A stretch of DNA of 64,000 nucleotides from Amycolatopsis jiangsuensis (GCF_014204865.1 NZ_JACHMG010000001.1:7981122-8045121), one strand, 5' to 3'; shown: positions 50,328 through 60,010, numbered from the stretch's first letter. Notes: generated by a model from the letters alone, not told the origin. Made by a program: numbers and translations.

Positions 50328-50822
50328 ATGGCCAAGACCAGCTTGACCGTGAAGGTGCACATCGAGGGTGTGCGGGAGGTTCTGCGCGCGTTCTCGGTGC
50401 TGCCGAAGGACGCGCAGAACGCGATCCGTGACCACTCGCAGAAACTGGCGCAGAAGCTCGCAACCAAGGCTGTGGTGGACGTGTCCGCGCACGGTGGTCC
50501 GCAAGGCCCCCTGCTGGCCACCACGGTGAAGACGGTGCGCGACCGGGTGCCCGCGATCCAGGTGGGCGGCACGCGCCGTCTCGGCCGTCACCGGGCGCCG
50601 GCGTACGGGATGCTGTTCGGCTCCATCTTCGGGATGAACGGCCGCTCCGGTTGGTTCTCGGCGGCGAAGTACAAGAGCGCGCACGGCCACCAGTACCGGC
50701 CGCATCAGGGCCAGGACGCGTACGCGTTCTTCCCGCTCGTGGAACGGGAAGCGGCCACCATCTCGCGCGAGTGGCATGCCGCCGTGGACGACGTGGTCCG
50801 CAAGTTCTCGGCGGGTGACTGA
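50328..50822 (+). CDS. HK97 gp10-like tail component
   Basis: The 164-residue product (LTVKVHIEGVREVLRAFSVL, LAQKLATKAVVDVSA) resembles the gp10-type head-tail component. ATG 50328 is preferred because GGGAGG lies 8 nt upstream; ATG 50304 overlaps the preceding stop. The stop is adjacent to the tape measure start. Confidence 0.65.
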   Translation: MAKTSLTVKVHIEGVREVLRAFSVLPKDAQNAIRDHSQKLAQKLATKAVVDVSAHGGPQGPLLATTVKTVRDRVPAIQVGGTRRLGRHRAPAYGMLFGSIFGMNGRSGWFSAAKYKSAHGHQYRPHQGQDAYAFFPLVEREAATISREWHAAVDDVVRKFSAGD

Positions 50823-52750
50823 TGGCCGCCGAACGCACGATCCGGATCAAGTTCGACGGTTCCAGCGCCGGGCTCGTCGCCGCTGCCGCTGCCGCCAAGG
50901 CCGAGATCAAGGCACTGTCGGACGACTCGAAAAAGCGCAGCAAGTCCCTGAGCGCGTTCGCCGTACGCGTGGGCGCCGCCGCGCGCAGCTTCACCGACCT
51001 GGCGCTCAAGGCGTCCACGGCGGCCGGGGTGCTGAACCTGCTGCCCGCGATCGTCGGCGCCGTCGCCGCATCGGCCGGTCTGCTGCCGCTCGCGGTGGCC
51101 GGCGGGTTCGCACTCGCCGGTGCGATGGTCGCCGTCAAGCTCGGCGCGGACGGCGCCAAGAAAGCGTTCGCGCAGCTCAACCCGCAGCTGAACACGCTGA
51201 AAACGCAGGTGTCGGCGAGCTTCGAGAAAGCGCTATTGCCCGCGGTGCGTAACCTGCAAACGCTGCTGCCCAAGACCACCAGCGGGTTTCAGCAGATCGT
51301 GACCGCGCTCGGCGGTGTCGCCACCAAGGTGACGGCGTTCCTCGCGACCGCCCGCGGCACGGCGCAGGTGAACACCATCCTCTCCGGCACCGCCCGGGTG
51401 ATCCAGAACCTGGGCGCGTTCCTGGCGCCGGTGATCGCCGCGTTCGTCCGGATCGGTGCTGTGGCGATGCCGATCCTGGCGCAGCTGACCAGCGGGCTCG
51501 GCGCGGCCGGGGAGAAGTTCAACGCGTTTGTGCAGGGCGCGGCCGACTCGGGCCAACTGGAGCAGTGGATCCGCAGCGCCATCGCGGGCTTCTCGTCGTT
51601 CTTCGGCGTGCTCAAGGACGTGGGCGCGATCATCGGCGACGTGCTCAGCGCGATCGCCGACGCCGGCGGGGGTGTCGGGGGCATCATCGGCCCGCTCATC
51701 AGCACCATCCGGACGTTCCTCGATTCCGCGCAGGGACACGACACCCTGGTGGGGTTCTTCCAGTCGCTCAACAGTGTCGCCGGTTCGGTGTCACAGGTGG
51801 TCGGTGCGCTGCTCGCCGCGATCGGTCCGGCGATCCCGCCGCTGGCCGCCGCGTTCGCGAGCCTGGCCAGCACGATCTCGACCATCCTCGTGCCGGTGAT
51901 CCAGTTCCTGGCGCCGGTGCTGGCGAACATCGCGAACTTCATTCAGCAGAACACGAGCTGGATCACGCCACTGGTGATCGCGCTCGGCCTGTGGGCGGCC
52001 GCGCAATGGGCATTGAACATCGCGATGGACGCCAACCCCATCGGCTTGATCATCATCGCGATCGGTGTGCTGATCGCGATCGTGGCCACGATCATCACGT
52101 ACTGGACGCCGATCAAGGACTTTTTCATCGGCATTTTCAACGCGGTCAAGGACGCCGTGACCGTTGCCGCACAGTGGATATGGCAGCGGCTGCAGGACGC
52201 GTGGAACTTCGTCAAAAACGTGTGGTCCGGGGTCACGGGGTTCTTCTCCGGGCTCTGGAACGGAGTCAAGTCCGGCGTCTCGGCCGCGGTGAACTGGATC
52301 GGGCAACGCTTCTCCGACGCCTGGAATTTCATCAAGGGCATCTGGGGCAGGGTGTCCGGGTTCTTCTCCGGCATCTGGTCCGGCATCGGCAACGGGCTCA
52401 AGTCTGCGCTGAACGGCGCCATCCGGCTGCTCAACGGCGCCATCCACGGCATCAACGCCGTCACCGGGGTGGTGGGGATCCCGAACATCCCGGACATTCC
52501 CTACCTGGCCCGAGGCGGCACCGCGCGCTCCGGCCGCTCGTACGTCGTCGGCGAGAACGGCCCGGAGCTGTTCACCCCGGGTGTCACCGGCCGGGTCACC
52601 TCGCACGAGCAGAGCTTCGGCCGCCCGCAGACGGTGAACCTGACGTTGGACCTCGGCGAGGGCATCACGCAGCGCGTGGCGCTGGAGATCGATCGCAACA
52701 GTGTGCAGGTGCGGCGCCTGGCCGGCGCCGGGACAGGGGGCCGTCGATGA
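50822..52750 (+). CDS. Tape measure protein
   Basis: The 642-residue protein sets tail length and helps DNA entry. It has an Ala-rich helical N-terminus, several hydrophobic stretches (GLWAAAQWALNIAMDANPIG, LIIIAIGVLIAIVATIIT) and tryptophan-rich repeats at 470-570 (WNFVKNVWSGVTGFFSGLWN and WNFIKGIWGRVSGFFSGIWS). At 1.5 angstrom per residue the tail would be about 96 nm. Confidence 0.9.
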   Translation: MAAERTIRIKFDGSSAGLVAAAAAAKAEIKALSDDSKKRSKSLSAFAVRVGAAARSFTDLALKASTAAGVLNLLPAIVGAVAASAGLLPLAVAGGFALAGAMVAVKLGADGAKKAFAQLNPQLNTLKTQVSASFEKALLPAVRNLQTLLPKTTSGFQQIVTALGGVATKVTAFLATARGTAQVNTILSGTARVIQNLGAFLAPVIAAFVRIGAVAMPILAQLTSGLGAAGEKFNAFVQGAADSGQLEQWIRSAIAGFSSFFGVLKDVGAIIGDVLSAIADAGGGVGGIIGPLISTIRTFLDSAQGHDTLVGFFQSLNSVAGSVSQVVGALLAAIGPAIPPLAAAFASLASTISTILVPVIQFLAPVLANIANFIQQNTSWITPLVIALGLWAAAQWALNIAMDANPIGLIIIAIGVLIAIVATIITYWTPIKDFFIGIFNAVKDAVTVAAQWIWQRLQDAWNFVKNVWSGVTGFFSGLWNGVKSGVSAAVNWIGQRFSDAWNFIKGIWGRVSGFFSGIWSGIGNGLKSALNGAIRLLNGAIHGINAVTGVVGIPNIPDIPYLARGGTARSGRSYVVGENGPELFTPGVTGRVTSHEQSFGRPQTVNLTLDLGEGITQRVALEIDRNSVQVRRLAGAGTGGRR

Positions 52751-54150
52751 GCACCACCGCGACCTACCTCGACGACCTTTCCCGGGTCCGGATCGCGTTT
52801 GACGGGTTCGGCACCGCGGTGGATTCCGCGTTCGTCGAGCGCAGCATCGACGGCATCACCTGGGCCACGGTCCGCGGCGGCGACACGGTGCCGGTCGTGG
52901 CCGGCGCGGGGCACCTCGACGACTACGAGTTCGCCGCCGGCGTACCCAACTTCTACCGGGTGTCCGGAGTGGACGGCGGCCCGATCCTCGGCGTCCCGGA
53001 TCCGGGCACACCCGTGACCGGTACCAACGTCAGCCTCACGCCGCCGCTGCCGGCCGCGGTGCTCGACGGGGACGCGCTGCTGCTGCTCGCCTCGATCCGC
53101 AACAGTGGCACCGGCGCGCCGGTCGCGCCGGCAGGGTGGACGCGGGTGCTCGACCTCGGCAACGTTGCGCTGTTCTCCCGCGTCTACGACCCGTCGGTGG
53201 CCGCACCGACGGTCACCTTCACCGGCGGGACGGTCGGCGCCGACACGATGGCGCAGATCATGGCGTTCCACAACGCCGACCCCATGCCGGTCACCACCAA
53301 CACCCTCGTCAACGCGAGCGCGCAGAACGTGGCGCTCGCCGGAGTGAGCGTGCCCGAAGAGCAGATGATGAATCTGTTCCTCGCGTGGAAGCAGGACGAC
53401 TGGACCGGCGCCGTCGGCCGCGGGTTCGCCGAGATCGGCGACTGGTCTTCCACCGCCGGGGACGACGCGGCGATGTGGTGGGAATACACCGTGCAAGGCG
53501 ACACCGATATCGACTTCACCACCGCCACGCTGACCGTGACCGGCGGCGCCGCGGCGATCTCGAAATCCGCCGCGCTCGCGTTCCGCCGCGCCGCCTACGT
53601 CACCCGCCAGACCACGACCGTGACGCCGGTCCTCGATTCGGCGTGGATCAAGAACCCGCAGCGACCCTCGTTGAACCGCAAGGTCACCGTGTCCGGCGTT
53701 TCGGAGATCACCCGGCCGTCGCGCTCGGGCACATTCGACGTGGTGGGCCGGACGTTGCCGGTCGCGATCTCGGATGTGCAGGGCTCGCGCCGGTACACGC
53801 TCACGGTGATGACTCGTACCCTGGCCGAGGCCGCGGACTTCGATCAGGCGTTCGCGTCCGGGCTGCCGGTGTTCCTGCAGGCGCCCGAGCTCGACGCCGT
53901 CGTCCCGACGCTCTACGCCAGCGTCGGGGAGGTGACGCTGCGCCGCGGGCAGTCGGTGCGCGCGCCGCGCAGGTACTTCGACCTGCCGCTGACCGAGTGC
54001 GCCGCGCCGGCGTCCACCGTGTACGGCAACACCTACACCTGGGCCGACGTGGTCGCCGACTACCCGAGCTGGTCCGACGTGCTCGAGAACGTGGCCACCT
54101 GGTCCAACCTGATCGACCTGGTCTCGGACAACGAAGTGGTCGTGCCATGA
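52747..54150 (+). CDS. Distal tail/minor tail protein
   Basis: The 467-residue protein follows the tape measure with a 4-nt overlap, where siphoviruses place distal tail proteins. It is beta-rich with an inserted lectin-like segment (PAGWTRVLDLGNVALFSRVY, MWWEYTVQGDTDIDF). The end (TWADVVADYPSWSDVLENVA) is typical of actinophage minor tail proteins. Confidence 0.7.
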   Translation: MSTTATYLDDLSRVRIAFDGFGTAVDSAFVERSIDGITWATVRGGDTVPVVAGAGHLDDYEFAAGVPNFYRVSGVDGGPILGVPDPGTPVTGTNVSLTPPLPAAVLDGDALLLLASIRNSGTGAPVAPAGWTRVLDLGNVALFSRVYDPSVAAPTVTFTGGTVGADTMAQIMAFHNADPMPVTTNTLVNASAQNVALAGVSVPEEQMMNLFLAWKQDDWTGAVGRGFAEIGDWSSTAGDDAAMWWEYTVQGDTDIDFTTATLTVTGGAAAISKSAALAFRRAAYVTRQTTTVTPVLDSAWIKNPQRPSLNRKVTVSGVSEITRPSRSGTFDVVGRTLPVAISDVQGSRRYTLTVMTRTLAEAADFDQAFASGLPVFLQAPELDAVVPTLYASVGEVTLRRGQSVRAPRRYFDLPLTECAAPASTVYGNTYTWADVVADYPSWSDVLENVATWSNLIDLVSDNEVVVP

Positions 54151-55292
54151 GGCCCGTCACCGCCACATTCCTCGCCTCCGTGCGTGGTTCGCACCGCATG
54201 ATCGCCCGCGCCCGCCTCGTCGCGCCCGGCCAGACCGGCACCACCCCCACCGGCCTGGCGTTCCCCGGCGGCGACCCCGCGGGGCTGCTGCCGATCAGCG
54301 CGGGTGACGTGACCACCGACATGACCGCCGACGTACAATCCACCCTCGCGCTCACGACGCTGTATCCGTGGCCGGGCGACCCGTTCGCCGCGGGAACCCC
54401 GTACGGGCAGGAGATCTACGTCGAACGCGGCATCGAATACGGCACCGGCACCCGCGAGTACGTGGGGCTCGGCTACTTCCGGATCGACTCGGTGAAGCAG
54501 CAGCAGGCACCGAACGGGCCGATCACCATCGCGGCGTCCGACCGGATGGCGCAGGTGAAGGACTCCCGCAACGTCTCGCCGCAGACGTTCGCCGCGGGCG
54601 GCTCGGTCGGCGCGTGCATCGACACCGTCGTGCAGCAAGCAGTCCCGGGCGCGGTCACCGACTACGGCGACTGGGACGCCTACGGCACCAGCCTCGCGTC
54701 CGCGCACGTGATGGGTGACGACCGGTTGCCGTTCCTGCAGGACCTGCTCGCCGCCTACGGGCGGTACGCGTTCTTCGACTACCGCGGCGTCTACACCGTG
54801 CGGCCGGTGCCGGACGTGACGACACAGGAACCCGTGTGGACAATCGACGCCGGCCGCCACGGCGTGCTCGTCGAGCAGCAGCGCACCATTTCCCGCGACG
54901 CGGTCTACAACGTCGTCGTCGCCCGCGGCGAACCGGTCGGGGAGCTGCCGCCGGTGCAAGGCCTGGCCTACGACAACAATCCCGCCTCACCGACCTACGT
55001 GTTCGGCAGCTTCGGCATCGTCCCGACCTACTACTCCTCGTCGTTTATGACCACCATCGAGCAGTGCGAAGGCGCCGCCGCCGCGCAGCTGGCCAAGGCC
55101 ACCGGGCTGCCCTACTCGGTGTCGCTCGGCACCGTGCCCAACCCGGCGCTGGAGGGATGGGACGTGGTCACCGTCGACAACGGACGCGACAACGCCGAAA
55201 CCCACGTGCTCGACCGCATCACCTACGGGCTCACCCCGGATTCCTCGATGGGCATGGACACCCGCAAGCAATACCTGGAGGGGGTACCGTGA
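54147..55292 (+). CDS. Minor tail protein, DUF5047-like
   Basis: The 381-residue protein opens VTATFLASVRGSHRMIARAR and has PISAGDVTTDMTADVQSTL, features of the DUF5047 tail family. It lies in the tail-tip cluster and overlaps both neighbours by 4 nt. It probably forms part of the baseplate hub. Confidence 0.7.
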   Translation: MRPVTATFLASVRGSHRMIARARLVAPGQTGTTPTGLAFPGGDPAGLLPISAGDVTTDMTADVQSTLALTTLYPWPGDPFAAGTPYGQEIYVERGIEYGTGTREYVGLGYFRIDSVKQQQAPNGPITIAASDRMAQVKDSRNVSPQTFAAGGSVGACIDTVVQQAVPGAVTDYGDWDAYGTSLASAHVMGDDRLPFLQDLLAAYGRYAFFDYRGVYTVRPVPDVTTQEPVWTIDAGRHGVLVEQQRTISRDAVYNVVVARGEPVGELPPVQGLAYDNNPASPTYVFGSFGIVPTYYSSSFMTTIEQCEGAAAAQLAKATGLPYSVSLGTVPNPALEGWDVVTVDNGRDNAETHVLDRITYGLTPDSSMGMDTRKQYLEGVP

Positions 55293-56017
55293 TCGCCGGA
55301 TCCGATGGCGCGCTGCTCGCCGCCCTGATCGCCGAAGCCGGCCGCGGCCCCGCCGGCAGCGAAGACCTGTCCGACTACACCGGCCAAATCCTTGCGTGGG
55401 ACGCGCTCTCGGGCACGAATGTGGTGCACGTCAACGGCGCCGACATCCCGAACATGCGGGTGGTGCAGTCCGGGGTCGGCCTGGCGTATCAGCCCGGCGA
55501 CGTGGTCAACATCATGCGCCGCGGAACGCAATGGTTCATCCTCGGCAAAATCGGCGCGCCCGGCGCCGGCGCGGGGAACCAGATTGCCTCGCGGCGCATC
55601 GCTATTCAGCGGAGCATTCCCGCCGGGGGAGACTTCGCCGACCTCACCGGGTCCTACGGCCCAGAGGTCTCGCTCTACATCGGATCCTCACGCCGATGCC
55701 TGGTGATCCATTCGTTCGAGTGCGCGGTGAGCGGATCCGTGCCGGTGTCAGGCGAGGGAGCGCTCGCCCGCGGCGCTGGGTTTCAGGCGGTTCAGGTCTC
55801 CGGCGCTTCGAGCCTGCCTGTGGAAACTGCGGTGACCGATGCGTTCGTGCAGAACGGTTGGGCCACCAATCAATCCGTAACCGCCTCGACGCTCGTAACC
55901 GCCGCGAATGGACTCAACGCCGGACTGAACGTCTTCACCTGCAAGTACCGCGCCACCGCAGACTCCGGCCTCGCGGTCCAGGTCAACAACCGCGTCCTGA
56001 CCGTGATCCCGTTCTGA
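55289..56017 (+). CDS. Minor tail protein
   Basis: The 242-residue protein from GTG 55289 has an OB-like segment (QPGDVVNIMRRGTQWFILGK) and a beta-rich C-terminal domain (GYASSLP-like loops, NNRVLTVIPF end). Such proteins form tail tips or fibre bases. It overlaps the upstream gene by 4 nt. Confidence 0.6.
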   Translation: MIAGSDGALLAALIAEAGRGPAGSEDLSDYTGQILAWDALSGTNVVHVNGADIPNMRVVQSGVGLAYQPGDVVNIMRRGTQWFILGKIGAPGAGAGNQIASRRIAIQRSIPAGGDFADLTGSYGPEVSLYIGSSRRCLVIHSFECAVSGSVPVSGEGALARGAGFQAVQVSGASSLPVETAVTDAFVQNGWATNQSVTASTLVTAANGLNAGLNVFTCKYRATADSGLAVQVNNRVLTVIPF

Positions 56018-56031
56018 GAGGGAAACCGAAC

Positions 56032-56571
56032 ATGCCCAACACCACACCGATTTACGGGTTCCGGTACCCGACGCTCACCGAACCGCCGAACGGGCCGGAC
56101 CAGGTGAGAAACCTCGCGTTCGACCTCGAAACGAAGATCGCCACGATGGACGCGATCATCAACGCGCAGATCACCACCCGCTACGCGGGATCGGTGAGCC
56201 CGACCAACGACGACGTGATCGGCACCAGTGAGGCGATCCTCACGGAGAAGGTCACCTTCGCCGCGGTCGCCGGCCACCGGTACCTCGTCGTGCACACCAG
56301 CGATACGGCGATCGCGTCCGGCTCGCCGAGTGCGGGCACCTGGAACTACCGGTACGCCTCGGACGGCAGCTTGAGCACTGCGGGCACGCTGATTCAGCAG
56401 TACGTCGGCCCGCCGCCCACCGGGGGCCATAGCACCGATACCCGCACCACTGTGTTCACCGCGCCCGGATCAGGCACGTACACGATCGGCTGTGGCTACT
56501 ACACCAACGGCGGCGCCACCGTCCGGCACTACGCGAACGCCAGACGCCTGACCATCGTCGACATCACGTGA
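56032..56571 (+). CDS. Tail fibre-like protein
   Basis: The 179-residue product has the phage fibre opening TPIYGFRYPTLTEPPNGPDQ, a short helix (LAFDLETKIATMDAIINAQI) and a C-terminal beta domain (TYTIGCGYYTNGGATVRHYA). It is a candidate receptor-binding protein. Confidence 0.65.
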   Translation: MPNTTPIYGFRYPTLTEPPNGPDQVRNLAFDLETKIATMDAIINAQITTRYAGSVSPTNDDVIGTSEAILTEKVTFAAVAGHRYLVVHTSDTAIASGSPSAGTWNYRYASDGSLSTAGTLIQQYVGPPPTGGHSTDTRTTVFTAPGSGTYTIGCGYYTNGGATVRHYANARRLTIVDIT

Positions 56572-56593
56572 CCGTCCACAGTGCACGAAAGGG

Positions 56594-56815
56594 GTGACGG
56601 TGGGTGCTCTGGACATTGGCCAGCTACTTGCCTCGGCCGGACCGTCGGCCGCGCTGCTCGTGGTCGTCGTCGTTCTCGGCTGGCTGTGGGTACGCGCCGA
56701 GCGCCGCGCCGAACGGCTCGCGAAACAGCTCGACGCGGAGCGGGCACGCCGGTGGAGGGCCGAGGACTCCGCAGCCCGGGCGAAACGCAGGAGAGGTGAG
56801 ATAGATGCGTCCTAG
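56594..56815 (+). CDS. Holin-like membrane protein
   Basis: The 73-residue protein has one transmembrane helix (SAALLVVVVVLGWLWV) and then a long charged helix (RAERRAERLAKQLDAERARR). It lies before the endolysin. GTG 56594 or 56600 may start it. It could be a holin or spanin-like partner. Confidence 0.5.
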   Translation: MTVGALDIGQLLASAGPSAALLVVVVVLGWLWVRAERRAERLAKQLDAERARRWRAEDSAARAKRRRGEIDAS

Positions 56816-57494
56816 CCGTACCTCGCTCATCGCGATCGTGTTGGCCGTGGTGGCGCTCGGTGGCGCCGCCTGGGCAACGCTCGCGCCGCTCGCCGTGCGG
56901 CAGGACGCGGCCGAGGTGCAGTCGCAGGCGCGAACCCTAGCCGAGCAGGTCGCCGACGCGTGCGCTCGCGGAGGGGAAACAGCTGTCGAGCTCGGGTCGG
57001 CTTGCGCGAAAGCAGACGAAGTGAAGGATCAGCCGAACGTGGCCGAGCCGGCGGCCACGACCACTGATCCGGCTGCCTTGCGGAGCGCTGCGCGGACTGC
57101 TGTCGAGTCGTACTGTGCGGCCCGCAACGGCTGTCGGGGCGCGAACGGTGAGACACCGGACTTCGATGCGCTCACGAGCGCGGTGCTTGCGCGGATCCCG
57201 GCACCGGCGGACGGCACGGACGGCAAACGAGGGCCGGGGCCGAGTGATGCACAGGTGTCCTCGGCGGTCGCGGACTACTGCGACGCCCACGACCAGTGCC
57301 GCGGCCCGGCCGGCGCGCAAGGCACACCCGGCATTAACGGCCACGACGGCGCCGCCGGCCCGGCCTGCCCGGACGGCTACGAGCTGCGCGACGCGGTGAT
57401 CACCGCACCGGACCAGACCACCTACTCCGGCAAGGCGTGCGTGGACCCGTCCAGCAGCACCCCGCCCACCGACCCGCCCACCCCCGGAGGCTGA
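56805..57494 (+). CDS. Membrane-anchored collagen-like protein
   Basis: The 229-residue protein has an N-terminal anchor (LIAIVLAVVALGGAAWATLA), Cys-containing repeats (VESYCAARNGCRG, VADYCDAHDQCRGPAG), a short Gly-x-y stretch (GPAGAQGTPGINGHDGAAGP) and a proline tail. It is common next to actinophage lysis genes. Role unknown. Confidence 0.6.
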   Translation: MRPSRTSLIAIVLAVVALGGAAWATLAPLAVRQDAAEVQSQARTLAEQVADACARGGETAVELGSACAKADEVKDQPNVAEPAATTTDPAALRSAARTAVESYCAARNGCRGANGETPDFDALTSAVLARIPAPADGTDGKRGPGPSDAQVSSAVADYCDAHDQCRGPAGAQGTPGINGHDGAAGPACPDGYELRDAVITAPDQTTYSGKACVDPSSSTPPTDPPTPGG

Positions 57495-57497
57495 CCG

Positions 57498-58427
57498 ATG
57501 GCACTTGGCATCGACATCTACCGCAGGTTCCAGACCGTCACCAGCTGGTCCGCGGTGAAGGCCGCGAAGGTGACGTTCGTGTACGTCAAACTCACCGACG
57601 GCGGCGGCATGCCCGCGGGCGGCCGCGGTGACGCCGAGGTGGCCGGCGCGAAGTCGGTCGGGATCCCGGTCGGCGGCTACCACTTCGTCCAGGCCAGCCC
57701 ATCCCCCGAAGCGCAGGCCGATGTGCTGCTCGGCGAGGTGCGCCGCCTCAGCGTGACCGGCTGCGCACCGATGCTCGACCTCGAAGACAACCCGACCGGC
57801 TCGTCGCTGCCGAACATCCCCGACAGCCAGAAGCGCGCGTTCGCGGTGCGGTTCCTGAACCGGGTCGCGGCGGCCGGGCTGCGGCCTGGGGTGTACCTGA
57901 ACAACGCGCTCGCCAAGGCCCTGCGCCCCGACACGTGGGGCGTGCCCGGGCTGGTGATCTGGATCGCCCGCTACGGCGCGAAGCCGGATCCGGCGGCCGG
58001 CCGCTACGACATCCACCAGTACAGCTCGTCGGGCTCCATCCCGGGCATCACCGCCAGCGGGGTCGACCTCGACGAGTCCTACACCAGCAACCACCTGACC
58101 GCGCACACCGAGGAGGACGACATGGCCGACCTGAACGAGGTCTTCACCAAGATCTGGTACAACGCGCTCTGGACACAGAAGGACGCCGCCGGCAAGGTCA
58201 CCGGCACCCCGAACCCCAGCCAAGTGCTCGCGATGCTGCACAACCAGCTGACCGCGCTCACCGCGCAGGTGTCCGGCCTGTCCGCCGCGGTCGCCGCGCT
58301 CTCGAAGGACGACGCGCTGACTCCGGACGCGGTCCGGCAGATCGTCACCGACGCCGTTGCCGCGAACGTCCGCATCACCGGCACCGTCGAGATCACCGGC
58401 GCCGAACCCGCGCCGGCCGGCCGGTGA
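57498..58427 (+). CDS. GH25 lysozyme-type endolysin
   Basis: This muramidase cleaves peptidoglycan at lysis. The first ~200 residues form the GH25 barrel: GIDIYRRFQTVTSW, VYVKLTDGGG, IPVGGYHFVQ, and the catalytic MLDLED. DIHQYSSSGSIPGI and GVDLDESY end the domain. A C-terminal helical and wall-association part follows. It is preceded and followed by membrane proteins (holin candidates). Confidence 0.88.
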   Translation: MALGIDIYRRFQTVTSWSAVKAAKVTFVYVKLTDGGGMPAGGRGDAEVAGAKSVGIPVGGYHFVQASPSPEAQADVLLGEVRRLSVTGCAPMLDLEDNPTGSSLPNIPDSQKRAFAVRFLNRVAAAGLRPGVYLNNALAKALRPDTWGVPGLVIWIARYGAKPDPAAGRYDIHQYSSSGSIPGITASGVDLDESYTSNHLTAHTEEDDMADLNEVFTKIWYNALWTQKDAAGKVTGTPNPSQVLAMLHNQLTALTAQVSGLSAAVAALSKDDALTPDAVRQIVTDAVAANVRITGTVEITGAEPAPAGR

Positions 58428-58741
58428 CCGGGCAGCACGCCGCCCCGGTCGGCGAACCCACGGTCTGGCAGCGGCTCGGCGCGTGGGCGCGCACCGCACC
58501 CGGCCGCTACCGCAAGGCTCTCGCGGCGCTGTGGGGTGTGCTGACCGCCCCGGTCGTGGTCGGTGTCCTCGCGGCCGCCGGCGTCCACATCGACGGCGAC
58601 ACCGCAGCCCTGATCATCACCGCCGGATCACTCGTGCTCGGCACCGGCGCAGTCGCCGCGTCGAAGCCCAACGACTCCGCCACGGCGCCGGCCAGCGTCG
58701 ACCCGCTCTACGCCGAGGACGTAACCCGCGGCCCGGCCTGA
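58424..58741 (+). CDS. Holin-like membrane protein
   Basis: The 105-residue protein has two hydrophobic segments (LWGVLTAPVVVGVLAAAGV, LIITAGSLVLGTGAVAAS) and a polar tail. It overlaps the endolysin by 4 nt and is the last late gene before a strong terminator. Confidence 0.65.
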   Translation: MTGQHAAPVGEPTVWQRLGAWARTAPGRYRKALAALWGVLTAPVVVGVLAAAGVHIDGDTAALIITAGSLVLGTGAVAASKPNDSATAPASVDPLYAEDVTRGPA

Positions 58742-58754
58742 GCGAGACAGACGA

Positions 58755-58794
58755 GAGCCCCGCCCCTGTATCACGCAGGTGGCGGGGCTCTTTT
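58755..58794 (+). terminator. Rho-independent terminator of the late operon
   Basis: GAGCCCCGCC (58755-58764) and GGCGGGGCTC (58781-58790) form a perfect 10-bp stem followed by TTTT. It closes the late operon. Confidence 0.92.
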
Positions 58795-58887
58795 CGTCGT
58801 CTCTGGGGCGGGTCCGGCGACCCAAGGGGGAGGAGGGCGCCGGACCCGCAGGCCGAACGCTACCTGGCGGCCGGACCGGGCGCGGTG

Positions 58888-59499
58888 TCAGCCGCCAGCG
58901 TTCTGCTTCAACGTGGTGATCACGTCGTTGGCCACGTCGGCTGCACCGGCGCAGCTGTCGACCTTGCCCATCTTCTCCGTGCGGGGCGCCACGTCGACCA
59001 GGAACGAGAGCCGGTCCGTGACGCCGACGAGCACATTGCAGGTGTTGGGCGTCGATCCCGCCTGAGTGGCGTAGGCGACGGCGGGAAAGCCCTGGATCGG
59101 CGGTAGCACGTCCCAGCGCTTCATCTGCGGCTTGACGTTCACGTAGGCGTTGCTCAGCCCGTCGTTGCTCGCGGGGTAGTAGGACACGCCGATGCTGGCC
59201 GTGGTGTCAGGGTTGGTCCACGAACAGCTCGAAATCGGTTGGCTGTCGGGCTTTCCGGTGATCGCTGAGCCGAGTTGCTCGGTGATCTGCTGCGGGGTGA
59301 GTGCCTGGCAGGGGTCGCCGGAGAGCGCGTTGTCCGGTAGCGGGTTCTCCACCTTCGGCGCACCGCCGTAGGGCACCGTCTTCGCAGACGGATCGGTGGT
59401 CGGCGTGGACGATGCCGTGGGGGTTCCGGCGGTGGTCGAGGAGCAACCGGCGGCGAGCGCTGCAAGGCCGAGCATCGCGACGGTGTTGCGCACGCGCAT
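58888..59499 (-). CDS. DUF3558-like lipoprotein
   Basis: The 203-residue protein has a lipoprotein signal (MLGLAALAAGCSSTTAG, lipobox AAGC). Its exported domain carries the DUF3558 features DPCQALTPQQITEQLGSAI and CSWTNPDTTASIGVSYY. It lies on the opposite strand to the late genes after the terminator, typical of moron genes expressed in the lysogen. The partner gene is immediately upstream. Confidence 0.8.
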   Translation of the reverse strand: MRVRNTVAMLGLAALAAGCSSTTAGTPTASSTPTTDPSAKTVPYGGAPKVENPLPDNALSGDPCQALTPQQITEQLGSAITGKPDSQPISSCSWTNPDTTASIGVSYYPASNDGLSNAYVNVKPQMKRWDVLPPIQGFPAVAYATQAGSTPNTCNVLVGVTDRLSFLVDVAPRTEKMGKVDSCAGAADVANDVITTLKQNAGG

Positions 59500-59906
59500 C
59501 AGAGTTTTCCCGGGGGTTCGGCGTCGGGGTCGACGTTCTTCATGGTCTTGGTCTGGTCCTGCTCGCTCTCGCCGATCGCGTCGAGCGCCTTCTGGATCCG
59601 GTCGGCCAGTTCCGTGATGTAGGCAAGCTGCGCGTCGATCGCCTCGGCTCCGTGCGAGTACGCGCCGAGCTGCCCTTGCCCGTCACCCACCAACGCCACA
59701 TTCGCGGCCACAGTCGCCGGGTCCTCCGATGGGGGCTTCATCGTGACCAGCTGGGCGGCCTTGCGTTGCATGTCCTGTACCGCGATCTTGTGGTCGTTCA
59801 GGTTCCGGAGGATCCCCTTCGCCTCCTCCACCTCCAGCGAGAACCCGTCTTGCCGAGGTTCGTTCGACCATGGGTTGTAGATCGAGAAGTTGGTGTCCTC
59901 CCACAC
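59499..59906 (-). CDS. Helical ESX-like partner protein
   Basis: The 135-residue, mostly helical protein (EEAKGILRNLNDHKIAVQDM, AYITELADRIQKALDAIGES) resembles proteins co-encoded with DUF3558 lipoproteins in Pseudonocardiales, some of which are type VII substrates. A canonical WXG motif is not seen. GTG 59906 follows GGGGAGGA by 6 nt. It overlaps the lipoprotein start by one base. Confidence 0.55.
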   Translation of the reverse strand: MWEDTNFSIYNPWSNEPRQDGFSLEVEEAKGILRNLNDHKIAVQDMQRKAAQLVTMKPPSEDPATVAANVALVGDGQGQLGAYSHGAEAIDAQLAYITELADRIQKALDAIGESEQDQTKTMKNVDPDAEPPGKL

Positions 59907-59928
59907 GAGATGTCCTCCCCGCACTCGG

Positions 59929-59948
59929 GTGTCTGCAATTGCCGACAC
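59929..59948. promoter_or_regulatory. Palindrome GTGTC-CAATTG-GACAC
   Basis: GTGTCTGCAATTGCCGACAC pairs at 16 of 20 positions and lies in the divergent promoter between the lipoprotein pair and an XRE gene. It is a candidate operator for that regulator. Confidence 0.4.
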
Positions 59949-60010
59949 GCGGGCGATGGTAGCCGATCACCTACAGCGTGTGGGGCTGATTCGGGAGGTA
60001 GGTTGCGTCG

